A stretch of 64,000 bases of DNA, from the NCBI RefSeq assembly GCF_947623445.1, contig NC_135246.1, positions 17,281,856 to 17,345,855 on the forward strand, written 5' to 3'. The position numbers and the translations under genes are program-made. The notes beneath the pieces are model-generated. The model was not told where the DNA came from, did not search any database, and saw only the letters and a list, made by a program, of their open reading frames with translations. The stretch's first letter is position 1; every line of letters begins with the position of its first letter. Origin of the DNA: Clavelina lepadiformis (Eukaryota; Chordata; Ascidiacea; Aplousobranchia; Clavelinidae). Of the stretch, positions 40,061-55,000 are shown piece after piece.

Positions 40061-43000
40061 CTGTTAAAAATATTAATGCATTCAACTTTCAGAGCTGGGT
40101 CGACTTAGTTTCTAAATAAACTTGACCCATGTTTATATAATGAATTAGCCACTGACGTGTGAAAACAGAATTTCGTCGTCGTCAACTGAAGGAGACTCCC
40201 CACTGACGTCATTGTCTACGTCATCCGGCTGGTCTTCTGTTTCGTTCAATGACGTGCCAGCTTCGTCTTCGGGTGAGAGATTTTCTTCTGCGACAAGGCG
40301 TTCAACATCAACACTTACAAAGACGGTGCTCTCCAAATCATCTACGTCATCGTGACATATATTTTCATTGGCGGCGCACACAGAGCTGGTGACGTCGTTT
40401 TGCTTTTGTGCGTCTGCGGGGGTTTGTATGACGTCACGACACAGGCTTTGAGCGGCAGCTTGCTGGGCGCGTTGAATTTCTCTCCTGTTCTTCCTCGTGA
40501 TTCGGTTACGTTCGCTTCGTCTCCAGCGCTTCTTCATAAAGCTGTTGATCTGAAACAACACAAATTTCATGCAGACAAATCTAGGTGGTTGGCTTTTCTG
40601 ACCTGTTCTCACAGCTGCCAATTAAAACAAGTTTAATTTCTCAAAGAAACGCCTCAGTATGAGTGACTAACTAAATTAATCTGAATCGAATTCACTCGGG
40701 TGAGTTTACGGTCCGTGTCACCAAGCAACCGGAAATGTTGTAGTAAATTAGAAGAAAAATGGCACCGGTCATACTTAATAAGAGCTTCAGAACGTACAGT
40801 TGTTGGTGAAACGCTGATGGCTCAGCAAACCTTTCCAGAAGGCTTGCTTATTACGCAAACTCGGCGACACTGAACCTACTTATACCATCAAAATATAATT
40901 CGTGGAGCTCATTAATCAAGTTTACCTCATTGATGGAATGCTCTGTGAGAATGTGAAAATAAAACTCTTTTCTGCTTTTTGGATCTTTCTCCAGTCGACG
41001 TTTGTGCCCAAGTGGACACTTGCAATGAGCAGTTGGTGTGTCAGCTTCAAGAATGGATCGCCTGTTACACGTATATTCAGTGTGAGCTGTTGCGTTTGAA
41101 GTTTACTATCTTAGATCGGTAGATAGTTGGTGGCAGGTATTTTGGGATTGTTACTGTTCGGTGAAGTTTAGATTTAAACGAAAGAAACTAACCAACAGTA
41201 AACTTTATCCCAACTCGCACTAGACATAGATTGATTCAAATAACTTTCACATGATGGCTACAAACCTCTTTGCAAAAAGCTTCAACTCAAGGTAGAGAAG
41301 CTCGGGAACTATTTCATCATCGTCTGCCTCAAAAAGTTTCTGCGCTCGAGAACGGAATTCTCTCAACGCCGTTCTAAGAAGACATTTAAACAGTTTAAAA
41401 AATAGTTGTGAAATCTCAATCAATGACAGGAAGCAAAACATTATTGTTGAAGTTCGTTGGCGCAAAACTTAAGGGACCAATATCATCGTCCAGTGTCATA
41501 ATTGGAAATTCCATTAGGATGCTAAGAGTTGATCGGATAATAATTTTTGTGGTAGGAAAAGTGGAATGTACGCGCTTTCACTGCATTTATTTCAGTTATT
41601 AGTTAAATTTTGCAAATGATAAAAAAATTCAACACCAACTTGTCCAATGTTCTTTCCCACACAGAGCATGCAAGATCAAGATCTAGATTTCTTTCATCAC
41701 ATTTCATGCGTTCACACTCGTTCTCCGCAACATTTATCTTCAAAAGTCGGTTGTTCTTGAAGCAATCTACTCTTCGACTATGTTCTGCTTCTTCCTGATG
41801 AGCAACATGAGTGAGCTCTTTGCCCAGGCTCAGGGAATCATCAAGAGTAGGTCTCCTGGAAGATCATACTTAATGACACATAATGGTTTAACATACAATT
41901 GATAATTGAATTAATTGACAAGGATAGATTTTCGGGCATCAATCAGGCAATGCAAAATCATACAATTGAACTCGTATCTTGTTTTCAGAGATCAAAGATT
42001 TAAGCTTACTTGTGAAAGATGTAAAAATGTCTTTTTAGATTCTTTCTGCTGCTGGTTGTGTAACTGCAGTATGGCACCCCGCAGAGATAGAGGGAGTGAT
42101 CAATCTCAAGGTGTTTCTGTTTAATATGAAACATGCAAGATGTAGCGTTAATTGGCGGATTGAGATGTTGGTGTTTTGAAAGTGTTTTGTACAAGATTAC
42201 TGCTTATGATGTCAATGTGAATCACAAGATGACAGAAATTCAACATGTTTACAAAGCAGGTCTGATGATTACTTTTCGCCATTGTAGGCAGCAGGCAATA
42301 GAACAAGTGACTTGGGCTTATACCTGCAGATCAAAGCGGCTGGCATAGAGGTTATTGCAGTAAACACATTCTTTAACATTGTCTGGTCTTAAGCAATCTC
42401 TCTCCGTGTAAAACCTATGTGGGATGGTGCGTTCGGCGTGTTGAAATGATGCAGGACGCTCTGTTAAAAACACACAAAATGTTAAATGCAGTATCATTAC
42501 AGCAATAATCCTTGCTATTGTGGCAATGAAACAACTTCACGACGAATAAATACTATTATTCCAGACGAAAAATGACTACTTCATGAAGTATGACAGTTAT
42601 CAACGCTGTATACTGACACAAGGATGCAGTAACCAAATGCAAAATTTACCACATTGTAACTATCTCATATGACAGGCACCACATACAGACCTGTGCTTCT
42701 CTTTTTCCTTCTTCGGGGAAATTGCTTCTGGAACTTTCGTTTAACATCCGAAGCTAAATAGGACTTAACGACGTCGTGTGAAAATTGACTTGTCATTGAA
42801 ATTGTATGCGGAGGCTGGGACGTATCATCCTTAAGAGACATTCTCTCCAGATCGTCTTGTTCAATTTGCAAATTTGGAAAAGAACTTACGTCGCTATGCA
42901 AGTTTCCAAGACGTGTGTGAGGTTTGTGGCCGTCAGACGCCGATGAGTGCGGAATATTGAGAGAGTTTGTACTGGAAACCGATCCAGCTGGTGTGAAGTT

Positions 43001-46000
43001 GGATTGTTTTCTTATCACTTCAGCATGCCGTGCACGTTTGTTGAGAAGCGCCCGTATTGTCGGTGAGTTGTTGGGGTGAAAACGGGGAAACACGCTTGAA
43101 CTTTTCCGAGCCGTTTCCTTTCCAGTCTGGCCTGTCAGGCTCAGAATGGCACAGTCGCTTGAACACGAGTTGCCAGGCAGACCTTGCCCAAGCGTTGATG
43201 ACAATTGATTGCGAAAATTAGCAGCAGCATTATCAACAAGCTGTTGCCCAATTGCCATTGGCCGTGCAATTGTGTTGCTTGATGTTGGATGCGAAAGGCG
43301 CCGATGTGTTGACTTCACAGGTAGATCAAGTTGCACGACGAGACGATCGCTTGCCGTTTGTACACTTTGCACAGGATGATATGGAAACATTTGCTCTGAA
43401 GCTAGATGTGACATATCGGCTGTGTTGTGCCCAAGGAAGGCAGCCATGCCAACAGATTGGAAATTGGCAGACTGAGGTGAAACCGATTGTGTTGTAATAA
43501 TCGAGGCATTATCAGTCATCGGCCTATTTTTTCGTGCTGTACTTGTAGCCATAGTGCAGGACGGAACGGTTGTTTTGGTAAGAGAATGACTCCGCCCATT
43601 GCCAGGAGTTTTTGCCAAAGATGTTCTTGGATAGTGAGGTACGACTTGTCTGTGGAATCTGGAAGTTTGGCTCCTCACACCCTGCACAACATCCGCCACA
43701 ACTGCGGACACAGCAGGACAAGGATGTGTGGATTGGTTTGTTCTTGCAGCTGCCGAATTAACAAAAGAACTAGTTGAAAATCTAACCGTCTGCAATGGAT
43801 TTTCAGTGCCTGATCTATTTGCTTGTCGTTGTTTAATTGTGAGCGCGTTAACGGCATGATTTGCGCTGACGGAGTTCCTTGAATACTGATTCATTGAATT
43901 CCTGTCACTCTGAGCTTGCTTTTGCACTAAGCGAGACATGGGTGCAACAATCGCACAGGATTTTGTGATAGAAGGCTTGCTGGAGTCGGGAAAAGCAACC
44001 TGATTTTTACTTACAATAATGTCACATACTTTTGCCCTGTTCCTGTCGCCTTTCTGCTCTCTTTTCCCATTTGTACTTTTGTCGCAGAGCATGTTATACA
44101 AAGGATGAGATTTTGGTAAAAATCTTTCCAAATTTGCTGGTTGCTTTGGCTGCTTCTTCATTAGGGACTTAGCGGGAACGTCTACTTGACGTTTGGCTGC
44201 TGCTACGACATTTACGTCCATGTGAGAGGCTAATTGCTCAAAATTGGAAACATTCTTCGACCTATTACTGGACAAAAGTTCAGTGCGCACTTCTGTGGCA
44301 AAGGATTCAAGAGCGGACGAGGATGCAAAGGAATAGTTTTTATCAGCATGAGGGAGCAAGTGCAAAGAAATTTTCTCCTTCTTCTTCAGCAGGCTACTCC
44401 TGGCAGTGGGCTTAGATGGTGCTTTGCCTTTGGACATTGGCATAACAAAAGCGTCTGGTTCTGATGAAGATTTCCTAAGGGTAGTGAAACATTAACAATG
44501 AGAAATGTCAATTCTTTTTCAAAACTAATCAATAACAGCAAATTAAAAAAGGTCATTGCCAATAAATCGAAGTTTGTTAAACATAATCACACAATTGTGG
44601 GATTCCAACCTCTCATGTAGAAACTTCTCAAAGGAACTTTGATAATTCGAGTTGGGACTGTTGATACCAGGCAGGGGGGCTGGTGCTTGCCCCAGCATCA
44701 CAGCTATAATAAAAGAATACTGCATGTTAGCAAAGAAGTTGATAAGACTGATAATATAATTAAAGAGTTGCAAGCACGAAAGTTCAAAATTATTAACAAA
44801 CGTACCGGCATTGGTAGGTATGACAGCTGTATCATGCTGAAGTATTTGCTTCCTAGAAAACGAAAACAAAAGTATTAAGCACTGGAAACATAAGAATACT
44901 AGATACTCTATCAATCAGACCTACAATACATAAAACATAGGCAACAACAACATATAAATCATCTACGCACAAAATTTTACAACCCATATATCATAGACTG
45001 AAAGTGATTGAATATCTAAACAAACTGACAAAATAAAACCTCGGACAATGCCAATACTGACCACCTATTTTTCCTTTGGCTCACGTCGCCAATGGTCCTA
45101 CTGAATTCATCATTTATATCTGGGTGTATGGTGAAGTGGACTTTTAGTTCACTCAGACTGGCGCACCACTTTGTGCAGAAAAGACAGGGATATGGCAAGG
45201 GGCTCAGATGTAGCACCATGTGTTGGTTGAGCTCTTCGATAGTGCTGTGCATAAAGAGCTTTGTAAAATGTAACGTCTTTAAGGCACTGAGGGATACTTC
45301 TACTTTGGCAGCAAAAAGAAAACTACGCTCTTAATTACAAGCTAAGTTTTAAGGAAATTTATAGAGAAGTTCGCAGGAAATTTGGCTCATTTTAAACTTC
45401 AATATGTCAATCAACATATTAATAAAAAAACGGCTAGTGTTGTGAAATACTTACTCGTAATCGTAAACGCAGTTCATCCCACGAAACTGACACGGGTATG
45501 CCTTCCGATTGTAAATGTGCTTCAAATACAAATGCGTGAGGTATTCCCTACTGCTTGTGTACCTCTCGTGGCATCCATTGCATTTGTACAGAGTAGGCTT
45601 GGAGGGACTTTCGGGACTAGAGTTCAGCCCAGATGTGAACTCACGAACGGCCGGACTCGGACTCTTTATGCTGGAGACCAATTTACACACCGAGTCACCT
45701 TCCACAATAGACAACAACCGACTGTGGCAGGATTTCTGCTCGAAAAATGATGGGTTCAGCATGCTGTAAGCGGAAAATCCCGGGAAGACAGGGGACATCT
45801 CATTTATTTGATCCAGGGCTGTCTCATCACTTCCAATAGTGACATAAGAGGCGATATTTTCATCGTTATTTCCAATGGGCAAAATATGAGAACTATCATT
45901 CAGAAGAATGGCATCGCCATCACCAAGTGGGTCATCGAAATTGCCTGGAGGTAGCAACTGTTTAGCATAGTTGTGTTCCAACCAAATGCCTGCTTGGGAC

Positions 46001-49000
46001 ACCGGTGTAGCATTGGTCTTGACCAAGTCAGATATAGCAAGGGACAGCACACTGGCACAAGAAGCTGTGTCTGACTCAAATGCGGTTGTTATTATTTCTT
46101 GAGTGATGTCTGCAGTAGAATTTGCACTCTCGACAATCGCTTTTTCTTTACTTATTTTTTCTGCAATTTTCGGTCGCTTTTTCTGTTTCTTTCTCAGAAT
46201 GTTCGGCCTGGTTGGTGACAATCGCTTCAGAGTATTTTCTCGCACGATTTGGTCGGCACCACTGTAAGCAAGCCGCTTAACGACTGGAATAAGCTGCCGA
46301 TGTGGTGGCAAGGATATCTGAGATTTGTATAAAAACAAGCTGCTTTGTTCCTTCTTTTGTTTGGTTGAACGCTTTGTGAGAATCGGTTTTTGAGGTTTTG
46401 TTCGTGGTTTAGCTTCAGCAGATGCCGCTGGAGAGACATCGTTGTTTTTCTTCTTTGGCTTGGTTTGCAGTTTCTTTTTAACATCTGATGTTGACTTTCT
46501 GGTTGCCTTCGATTTTGTTTTATTCCTAGACTTCACATTGGTTGGTGCAACTTGATCACAGAACGCGACGATGTCGGCCATACTGCGGCGCTTTTTTACG
46601 CAAGTATTTCGATCGAAACTGTTACGATGTCTGCCTCGACCACGACGAAAGACTTTGGGAAGCAAGGATGAGCTCTTTTTGCCTGTTTTTTTGATTGACA
46701 ATTCACTTTTGAAATCTTCCATGAAACCTTTAAAGAAAAGACTGTCGGGAACTTCTTCGCCATTTGTTGCAGATCGTGAGGTGTTTGATTTCACACTCGA
46801 TTGGGTCAAGTCTACCTCTGTGCACGTTTCATTTTGTTTCTTGCTGCATTCTAAATCAGAAATAACACTTTCTTCACAGCTTATATCTTCTTGCGGCACA
46901 ACATCAGATTGATTATCCACAGGTGGCATCTGGCCATCCTGTGCAGTGAATGCGGCAAAACGAGCATCATCAGACATTACAGGATAACTTGTAGACACGC
47001 CGCATAGCGACTGAATTGGAAGGTTCAAGTCTGGGTTTACAACAACATAATGACGACCGTACAACTGCCGATAAATGGGTGGTGCCTCAGTGATGTTAGT
47101 TAATTCCGAGAACTCTTCATCGAGAGCAATAGACCAACATTTAGGTCCTGTCCGCATAGCATCTGTTTTCACAGCAAGTGGTGAAGTCACACTGGCAGGA
47201 AAAGCAAAAGCTTCGGAATGGAGCACAGAATTACAATGGGTGAGGGCAGTACTGGAAGAAATGTCAGTCGCATGACTCAAATGGTCTGAGGAAGAGGACA
47301 CAGTTGGTTGTTCTTTGTTTGACGACAATGGAGGAGATTTTGATGCCAGATCTGCAACATCCATTACCATAGGTAAGCTTTGTGTATGCTGACCATCATT
47401 TGAAGTCAGCAAACAAGATGAATTGACATCTTTTACTGCTCCAAAGTCAACAGATGAAGATGTGTCCGTTGTTTCTTTTATGTCATTAGTGTGATCCATG
47501 GAAGCAGCGACATCAACCAAAGGATCAAATGAAGATGATGCAGATTGGGCAGAGTTTTCCTTCAGACCGTGAGCAGCGTTATCAACAGGAGGATTTTTAG
47601 CAACGTCCTCATCATCCACTTCTGTGATCGAGGTCACCTGGGCAGCCATAGGAGGCTGGTAGATGGTGCTAAAGAGCAATTGATCTGCCAAAAGCAGAGC
47701 TGAAAATGCGTCGTGCTTGTAGCCGTAGACACTGAGCCAGGAAGGGGAATCCCAGAGAAGATCACTGAAAAATGACACAATCGTAAATATTGCTGTTTAT
47801 TATAAACTGAGACGTTAAAATATCAATTTAAGACATTGTCTATACACCAGCAAAATATGGTGTATAAAATTCATATATCTTACTTGACCATTGAACCAAC
47901 TTCCAACCATCTAATATAATAATAATAATAAGATTAGCATCCACACCAAAGTTAGAATATAGATGCTAATCTTAGCTAGACTCTGATCCAGTGGTTCTCA
48001 ACTCTTAACGGTGACCTTCAAAACCTGCTTTTTCTCGTCTTTCCGTATTACTACACTTTAGCTCATTAGCCACTAGTGAGGCATCTGCTCGTGGCCCCCA
48101 GAGAATGCCATGGGCCCCCCTGTTGAGAAACCCTGCCCTAATCCAGGGTTTACCAGATAAATGTAAAAATTTGCATGTAATAATGCATTACATTTTACAA
48201 GTCATCTTCCATTCAATTTAATGCCATTACATAATTACATTTCTGCTATGGTTAAATTATTGTTATAAAAGCATAAACTACGGAAATCTTATCATAATTA
48301 ATCGCTCTTATTTACTTTGTTTTGAAATAAGTGATTCCGACCGGAACCACTCCACATCCTCTCAAGAATGACACTTGATCTTCAATCTCAACATCGCAGA
48401 CCAACTTGTGCATGACATGAGACACATCGAAAAATAGCGCTGCTTCATTCGTTCCATTTCCATCCGATACAGTTGGCAATGAGTCTTCTGTTGGTACAGG
48501 TGTTGTTTTGGATGATGATGTCTTTGGTGGTGACTTATTGAACAACGCCTCTCTTTCAGGTGACTCTTTTGGTGGTGACTTATTGAATAACGTCTCTTTT
48601 TCAGGTGACTCTTTTGGTGGGGAGTTTTTGAATAATGCCTCTTTTTCAGGTGACTCTTTTGGTGGTGATTTATTGAATAACATCTCTTTTTGAGGTGACT
48701 CTTTTGGTGGTGATTTATTGAACAACGCCTCTTTTTGAGGTGACTGTTTTGGTGGTGATTTATTGAATAATGCCTCTTTTCGAGGTGACTCTTTTGGTGG
48801 CGACACTTTCTGTGGAGATGTTTTTTCTGGAGACTCTGTTGCTAGCAACTCGTTTGCCAGACAGTGCTTTGGTGGTGACTCTTTTAATAGTGATGACTGC
48901 ATGACTATTGGGATGTTTTTATCATCACCTCTCCCCTCATCAGCTCTTTCCGGCAGATTATTGCATTTTGCGCAATTGGCCTGCTCAGGTTCGTTGATAT

Positions 49001-52000
49001 CATCCGAGTCAAATAAATCAATTAAAGTTGAACCAAAATCCGTATAATTCAAGTTCTGTCGCAAGTCTGTGAATTTGACGACCGCATTCAAGACATCCTT
49101 GAGCACAAGGTAAGTATCTTGCACGAGAACATGATCACAGCATCGAGGCTTTGCCACAGAAGACTTCCTTGGCTTCTTAGTAGAAGCACAAGATTCACAA
49201 ATATCATTGTTCTTCAGTCTTCTGTGGCCAATCCCTAAAAAAGGATCGTTGATGTCTTCAGAAGTAGGGGTTAGTGTAGTTTCTTCTTCGGTGCTGGGAA
49301 GATATTTTTCAAGATTCAGCTTTCCTCGAGGAGGTGTCAGACACATTTGCTTGCGCATTTGATTGGTGTTGACCTAGTAATGCAATAAAAGTATTACATA
49401 GGATAATATGGAATCTAATAACTTGCACAGACAATTGAAAGATAGGGAAGAGATGATCTGACCAAATCTTAAAATACTAAGGGGTCACATTGAAAAAACA
49501 TTTGAAGGTTAGCTGACAATCTCCCGCGTAACACATTATAGTTTGCAAACTTTTTCCATTAACAAGCCCTCTGAAAGAATATCTTATGTCTGTAGGCCCA
49601 ACATTAAAGCTCCTCAAAATCATTCACACTCTTTGCTGGTTCTAATGCGTTATCATTGCACAATCACAGCACATCTTGGCCCATATCATGATATGCTTTA
49701 AGCGTTTTCCTGTTATGCACTACTTGAACTTCTACAGAACAAAACATCCCTTTGCATTTTATAGACATGTTGCAACTGACAATACAATAATACATATATA
49801 TTGTTAAATATATAGAATGTCATAAAGACCGTAACGTTAATCAAGAGTTGGTTTAGTAATCAACTTGTAACCTTGTCAAGCCTAACAGCTGGCACAGTCT
49901 CAAAGGCAGGCAACCATAATTGAACAAAATATCAAATAAATGAAGTCTTCTTTTAATACATTTCTAAATTCACGTTGATGTTCACAGACCTTCTAAAATC
50001 TTTCCATGGACCAGATACAGACCCATCTCTAACACACCAGAGTGTTTGTCTTAGTATCAATATGATTGTATTAAATGAACGGTGGGCTGTGTAAATAGCC
50101 AAAAATATGACGCTTACTGAAAGCGAAGTACTAAATTTAAGCAGAACCTGCCTGACTTTGAAAAGGTTATCATTCACAAAAAGATTCCAAAAAATTTACA
50201 AAACACTAAATATTAAACGAAACACCAACAAGATCAATGAATAGTTGTCTCAGAAGGGCAAGAACAAATTTGTACCTTTAGTTCTTTATGAAAAATATGT
50301 TCATGAATTGCAAGTTTTCTTCCTGATCTAAAAATCCGCGCCTGATTCGGACAAAAGAGACAAATATGAGGTCGCCTACCAGCATGGCGCTTTTTGTGAG
50401 ATTCCAAATCTTCTTCTGTGCTGTAACGACAAAAATATTTCATGACAAAAATAATTTTAAGTTTTTCAAAATGTCCACGATAGTAGGAGATCTAAAAATT
50501 CCATATTTTCACCACAGGTAAGTAAGTCTATGCACGCAGCAACAGCAATATAAAGCGGTGGCTTGTTAACTTGAATGGACTGATTAAACTATTTCACGCA
50601 TCCGAAGTTGAAAAAAATTGCTGGCACATCAACATGAACATTTGACTAGGAAAAAATGCAGGTGTATTGCTGTATATTGTATTGTATATATATGTATTGC
50701 TTAGAATCAATGACTGTGAGGATAGTGAATCTTGTAGATCTTCTTAAATAAAAATTAACTTTGTTTGCTCTAAAACAGTGTTGTTATACAGTTTGATATT
50801 GCCATTAAATGTAGCAGCTATAATCTTCAACTCTTATAGCCATTTAAGCTTAGCAACTTGACTGACTTATTAAAAAGTATCAGCGAACAGCATCGAAACC
50901 TTTCTAGAATCAAATAGCAGGTCTAATTGCTTTCATCTCGCTTAGTTTAGTTGCTTTAAATGCTCACATTTCACTTGCTTTTTTCAATGCTCACATTTCA
51001 CTTGCTTTTTTCGTTTGTTGCATGTATTTTTACATGTACATTGCATGTACACGTCTAGCGGAATAGTTTTATAATTAATTAAATATTATAATAAGAAAAA
51101 ACATTAAATAGCAGATGTTCAATATTACTAGTCTGCAACAACCCCATTAACCATTCGAATCCCTACGCGGTTATGATACAACGAATGTTTTACTTTCAAT
51201 TTAACAGGCATCCTATTTATGCCTTGGAAACCCAAAAACATATTACTTCAATGAAATAATATCTAATCCATAGTTGTTTACATGCATTTTAATAGGTGAT
51301 TTGGTGAGACCGGTGAAACTGTTTTTAGTTATCTGAAATTTCCATTTAGGCATAGTCGAGTTAATAAGTTTTCACTGTAAATATGCTCGTCTATGTAATA
51401 TCCACTCATGTAATATTGTAACATATTTTAAAGTACTTTTCCTGAATTCGTTGGAAGAAATATAAATGTTTAGTGTAAATAAAGGATATCATCTGTTTAA
51501 ACTGACTTCTTGACAAATGGATCCGTTTTTTTTACCGATACCTTCAACTCAAACCAAGTTGTCATACTTCATATATACTTACTTAAATGCAAAAAGACAT
51601 CCAATAAAATCGCATCGGTATTTGCAAGTGTCAATATTCCTCAGGTGGTGTTGAATATGAGTAGTTAAGTTTGTCCGACGATGGAATAATGTCTGCAACA
51701 GAAGTGAGCTTGTTATTAAGTGAAATTTTACAATAGTACATTAGAGAGTCAAGAAAATCTGCGATAACAAGCTGAAATTGTCACCCTATTTACCATGAAC
51801 ATTCTAGCTTGCTTTTAGCTGTGTTGCCATTCTTGGCATTTATATTTTCCACATTAGACAGTACGGTAACATCAGATGTGATATTTCAATGGTCTTAATG
51901 GGATACCTGGCACAACCAACATGGCAATTGGGCTTCATATTCAGCCTCGAAACTGTCCGTGGATGCATCAGACTTTTCTCCACTGGTTGCTCTTCGATGG

Positions 52001-55000
52001 AAAATCTTCTTTCTTCTGGCTAAGTCCTGCTCCCGGACACAAGGGCACTATGATAAAGCATTCTTTTATAAGGGACTTTGTGAGATAAACACATTCCGTG
52101 ACATTTTCATAACAGACGCTCGAAGACAACCAAGAAAACCAGGAAGCATTATGAGCATGAGTTATGTATAAGTAAGAAATAAATAGGAAATTTACGCTGC
52201 ATACCTTATCTTTGGGTGTCCTGTCTGCAGGAGAAATAGCTGACACAATTTTTCTTCGAGCTCGTTTGTTGTAGAAGAATGCAAGCTCTTGCGCGCTGCT
52301 CCATCCCCTGCTGTTATAATGACATGAGTTGCGCTATTTCAAATTCTTAACAACACTGGGTGCTGATGTTTAGATTTATTTACCGCACCTTTTTGAAGGA
52401 CTTGCGGCAGACAATTGCATTTGTACTATGGCTTCAGCCTGTGCCATTCGCTTGGGAGTGCGACGTACATACAAAGGGATTAAATCTAAAAGGAAAATAA
52501 ACAATGAAACATCCAACTAAGAAACACAAAATTTAGCCAAACTTCATGTAAGTCAAAAATTGAGAAATGCACACCAATTGATTCTACAAGGCTATTTTTA
52601 CCAGCGTTATTTTGAGCCAAGACATAGCAGTTATCGCTAGCTGAAACCTTCTTCCTATCAACATCCTCAACATTCGATGATTGCAAATGTTCCTCTATGA
52701 CTTCGCATATGATCGACTTTGAAACGCTTTGAGATTTTTCAAGCTTTTTTGCATATTTTTCTGACCACTTCAACTGGGAATATACTTCAGGATGCTTCCG
52801 TTTTATATGGCGCAATAGACTCCCACGGATCAAGTAAGTGTGAATGCAGTTAGGCACAAAACAAAAGTATTTCCCATCTTTGAGTGAAACGTCTGGTATC
52901 ATGAGGTTCGCTATTTCATCATCAGTTGGACTTAAGCTGATCTCAAACGAAGGTGAAGATTCAGTGATGGAAAAAGGAATTGACGACGGCATGGAAGCAT
53001 CCTCGATGAGTGAAACATCCGGAGTTACTCTGGGTGGAGTTCTTTCTGTTACAGAGGCATCGAGATTCTGAGCCAGCCTGAAAGATGCAGAATTACTGCA
53101 CGCCTCTTTCACATCAGGTGGCTCCAGGTCGTTTTTTGACGTCGTTTCCTGATTTGGGAAGAACATCTTTTTCGAGTGTCCTTTGTGTCTCTTTCTCATG
53201 TGGCACGTCAGTGCAAATGCGGAGCTGAACGTCCTGTTACACTCGGAACACATCACATCAGCACTAGTGTGCTCTGGATTGCTGATGTAGGAACAAACGG
53301 AGTCGTGCTCCGAAGACATGGACATGCTGTCGTCATGTGACAAACTGTCATTTAAGTTTGAGGTAGTCGTATTCATGTCATTAAGTTTTGAAGTGCTTGT
53401 GCTCGAAAGTTTGCGCAGTGCAATTCGACGCTTTCCATGCGCTGTTTTAGTATTTCTTTTTACTGTGGCATCACCAGCTGCTGTTGGAAAACACTTGTCG
53501 ATTCTATAATTTGGAATCTCTTGCGCAGTCAATCGATCAACCGTCCTTATAGCACCAGGTTCGGAATCACTTTCAACTTTCTTCAGACTAGAAGATGAGT
53601 TCTGCCTCGATAAACCTTTCTCGTTGGATATTTGTTTTGTCATCTTTTCTGCCTGCTTCAACAGCTCTTTGTAGTCAGGTCTGGAAGTTGGAGGTTTAGA
53701 GACCTCTTCTTTGCTCACCAAGCTCTCCTGGCTTCTTGATTCCTTCTCCTGACCCATAGCCCTGCTCTTCTTCGCCAAAGGTGCTGCAAGTGACCTAGAA
53801 TTTTGTGACTTGTGCTTTTTTGGTCGAACATTTTTCGAAGGAGTCATTTTTGTTATCTCCGGCGCCCCAACTGAGGTTGGCGTTTCACCCAGCACCTTAT
53901 CATAATAAGCTGGCACATGAGCAGGGCGGTCATTCTGCGAAATAAAAAGAGGTATGTATTTTATGAAACAATAACAAAGCATGCATAAATGTAAGTGACC
54001 AGTATGATAAGCAATGTATTTTGGTACAAGGAAACAATTTGCACATAATGTCGGCATTAGCATTTATTTGTCTGGGAGAATTATGAGCGTTTATGAGAAC
54101 CATGAGCTAAATTTGTGGTTCTTAAACAGCATTCCATTGAACCCCACGAGTTCGGTAAGTTGGTCAGTCACATGCTAAGTGTACAATGAAGGAATTGGAC
54201 TAGCGCATGTATGAAACCTGCAAGGTTCAGTGTCTTCAAGTTTATAAACCACCGAGCTTTAAAACACACAGTTGCGCTTCGATCGAGCAATGAGCTAAGA
54301 CAATGCAAATTACCTGCAAATGCTTAATTTGTTTCTTTGTACGATTTTTTTCACCATGAAGCAAAGAATTTGTGGCAGAGTTGAAAGCGTCTTCAAAAGT
54401 TTGCTTTGTTCCAACACCTGGACTCTCACCCCCCACCCCATTATCCACCTGAATATCCTGATACTTTTCAGCAAACTGATACATGGTTTGTGCATCATAT
54501 CTGCAAAATATTTATCCTTTTTCATCAATCGTAAGAAATGTACACTTACCACCATAAACGTAAAACAACCACTGGTAGTTAAATATTATTTTAAGTTCAT
54601 TTTTCCATCCCGTTTGATTGATTGGTTGATAAACTTTTCAAATATGTCTTCAAAATTACAGACGAACAACACCACACAAACTGGTGGTCGTACTGCAGGG
54701 GCTGGATATGGCAGATCCAGAACTATTTTACTTGTGACATCATTATCTTGGTCGACTTACTTTCTCTTGACCTGCCTTGTTGAAACAGTAACAACTTCAT
54801 CAGAGTCCGAAGAGAACAGTGCAGGTGCAGGAGGTGCTTCAGGGACCATTTTCATCTTCTTCTTTTTGACGATTCCTTCTCTAACTTCCTGTAGCTTTTT
54901 GCCCACAACTTTTATAGTAGGATGGTAAATGTATTTCTTGTCAATGTGACAACATTGACTCGCTATCGTACGAGTCGGAGTTCCAACACATATCCCTGAT

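Noticed and set aside
48508-49047. Plus-strand open frames encoding repeated GGDLLNN and GDSFGG-like units
   Set aside because: Antisense shadow of the coding minisatellite in the zinc-finger exon.
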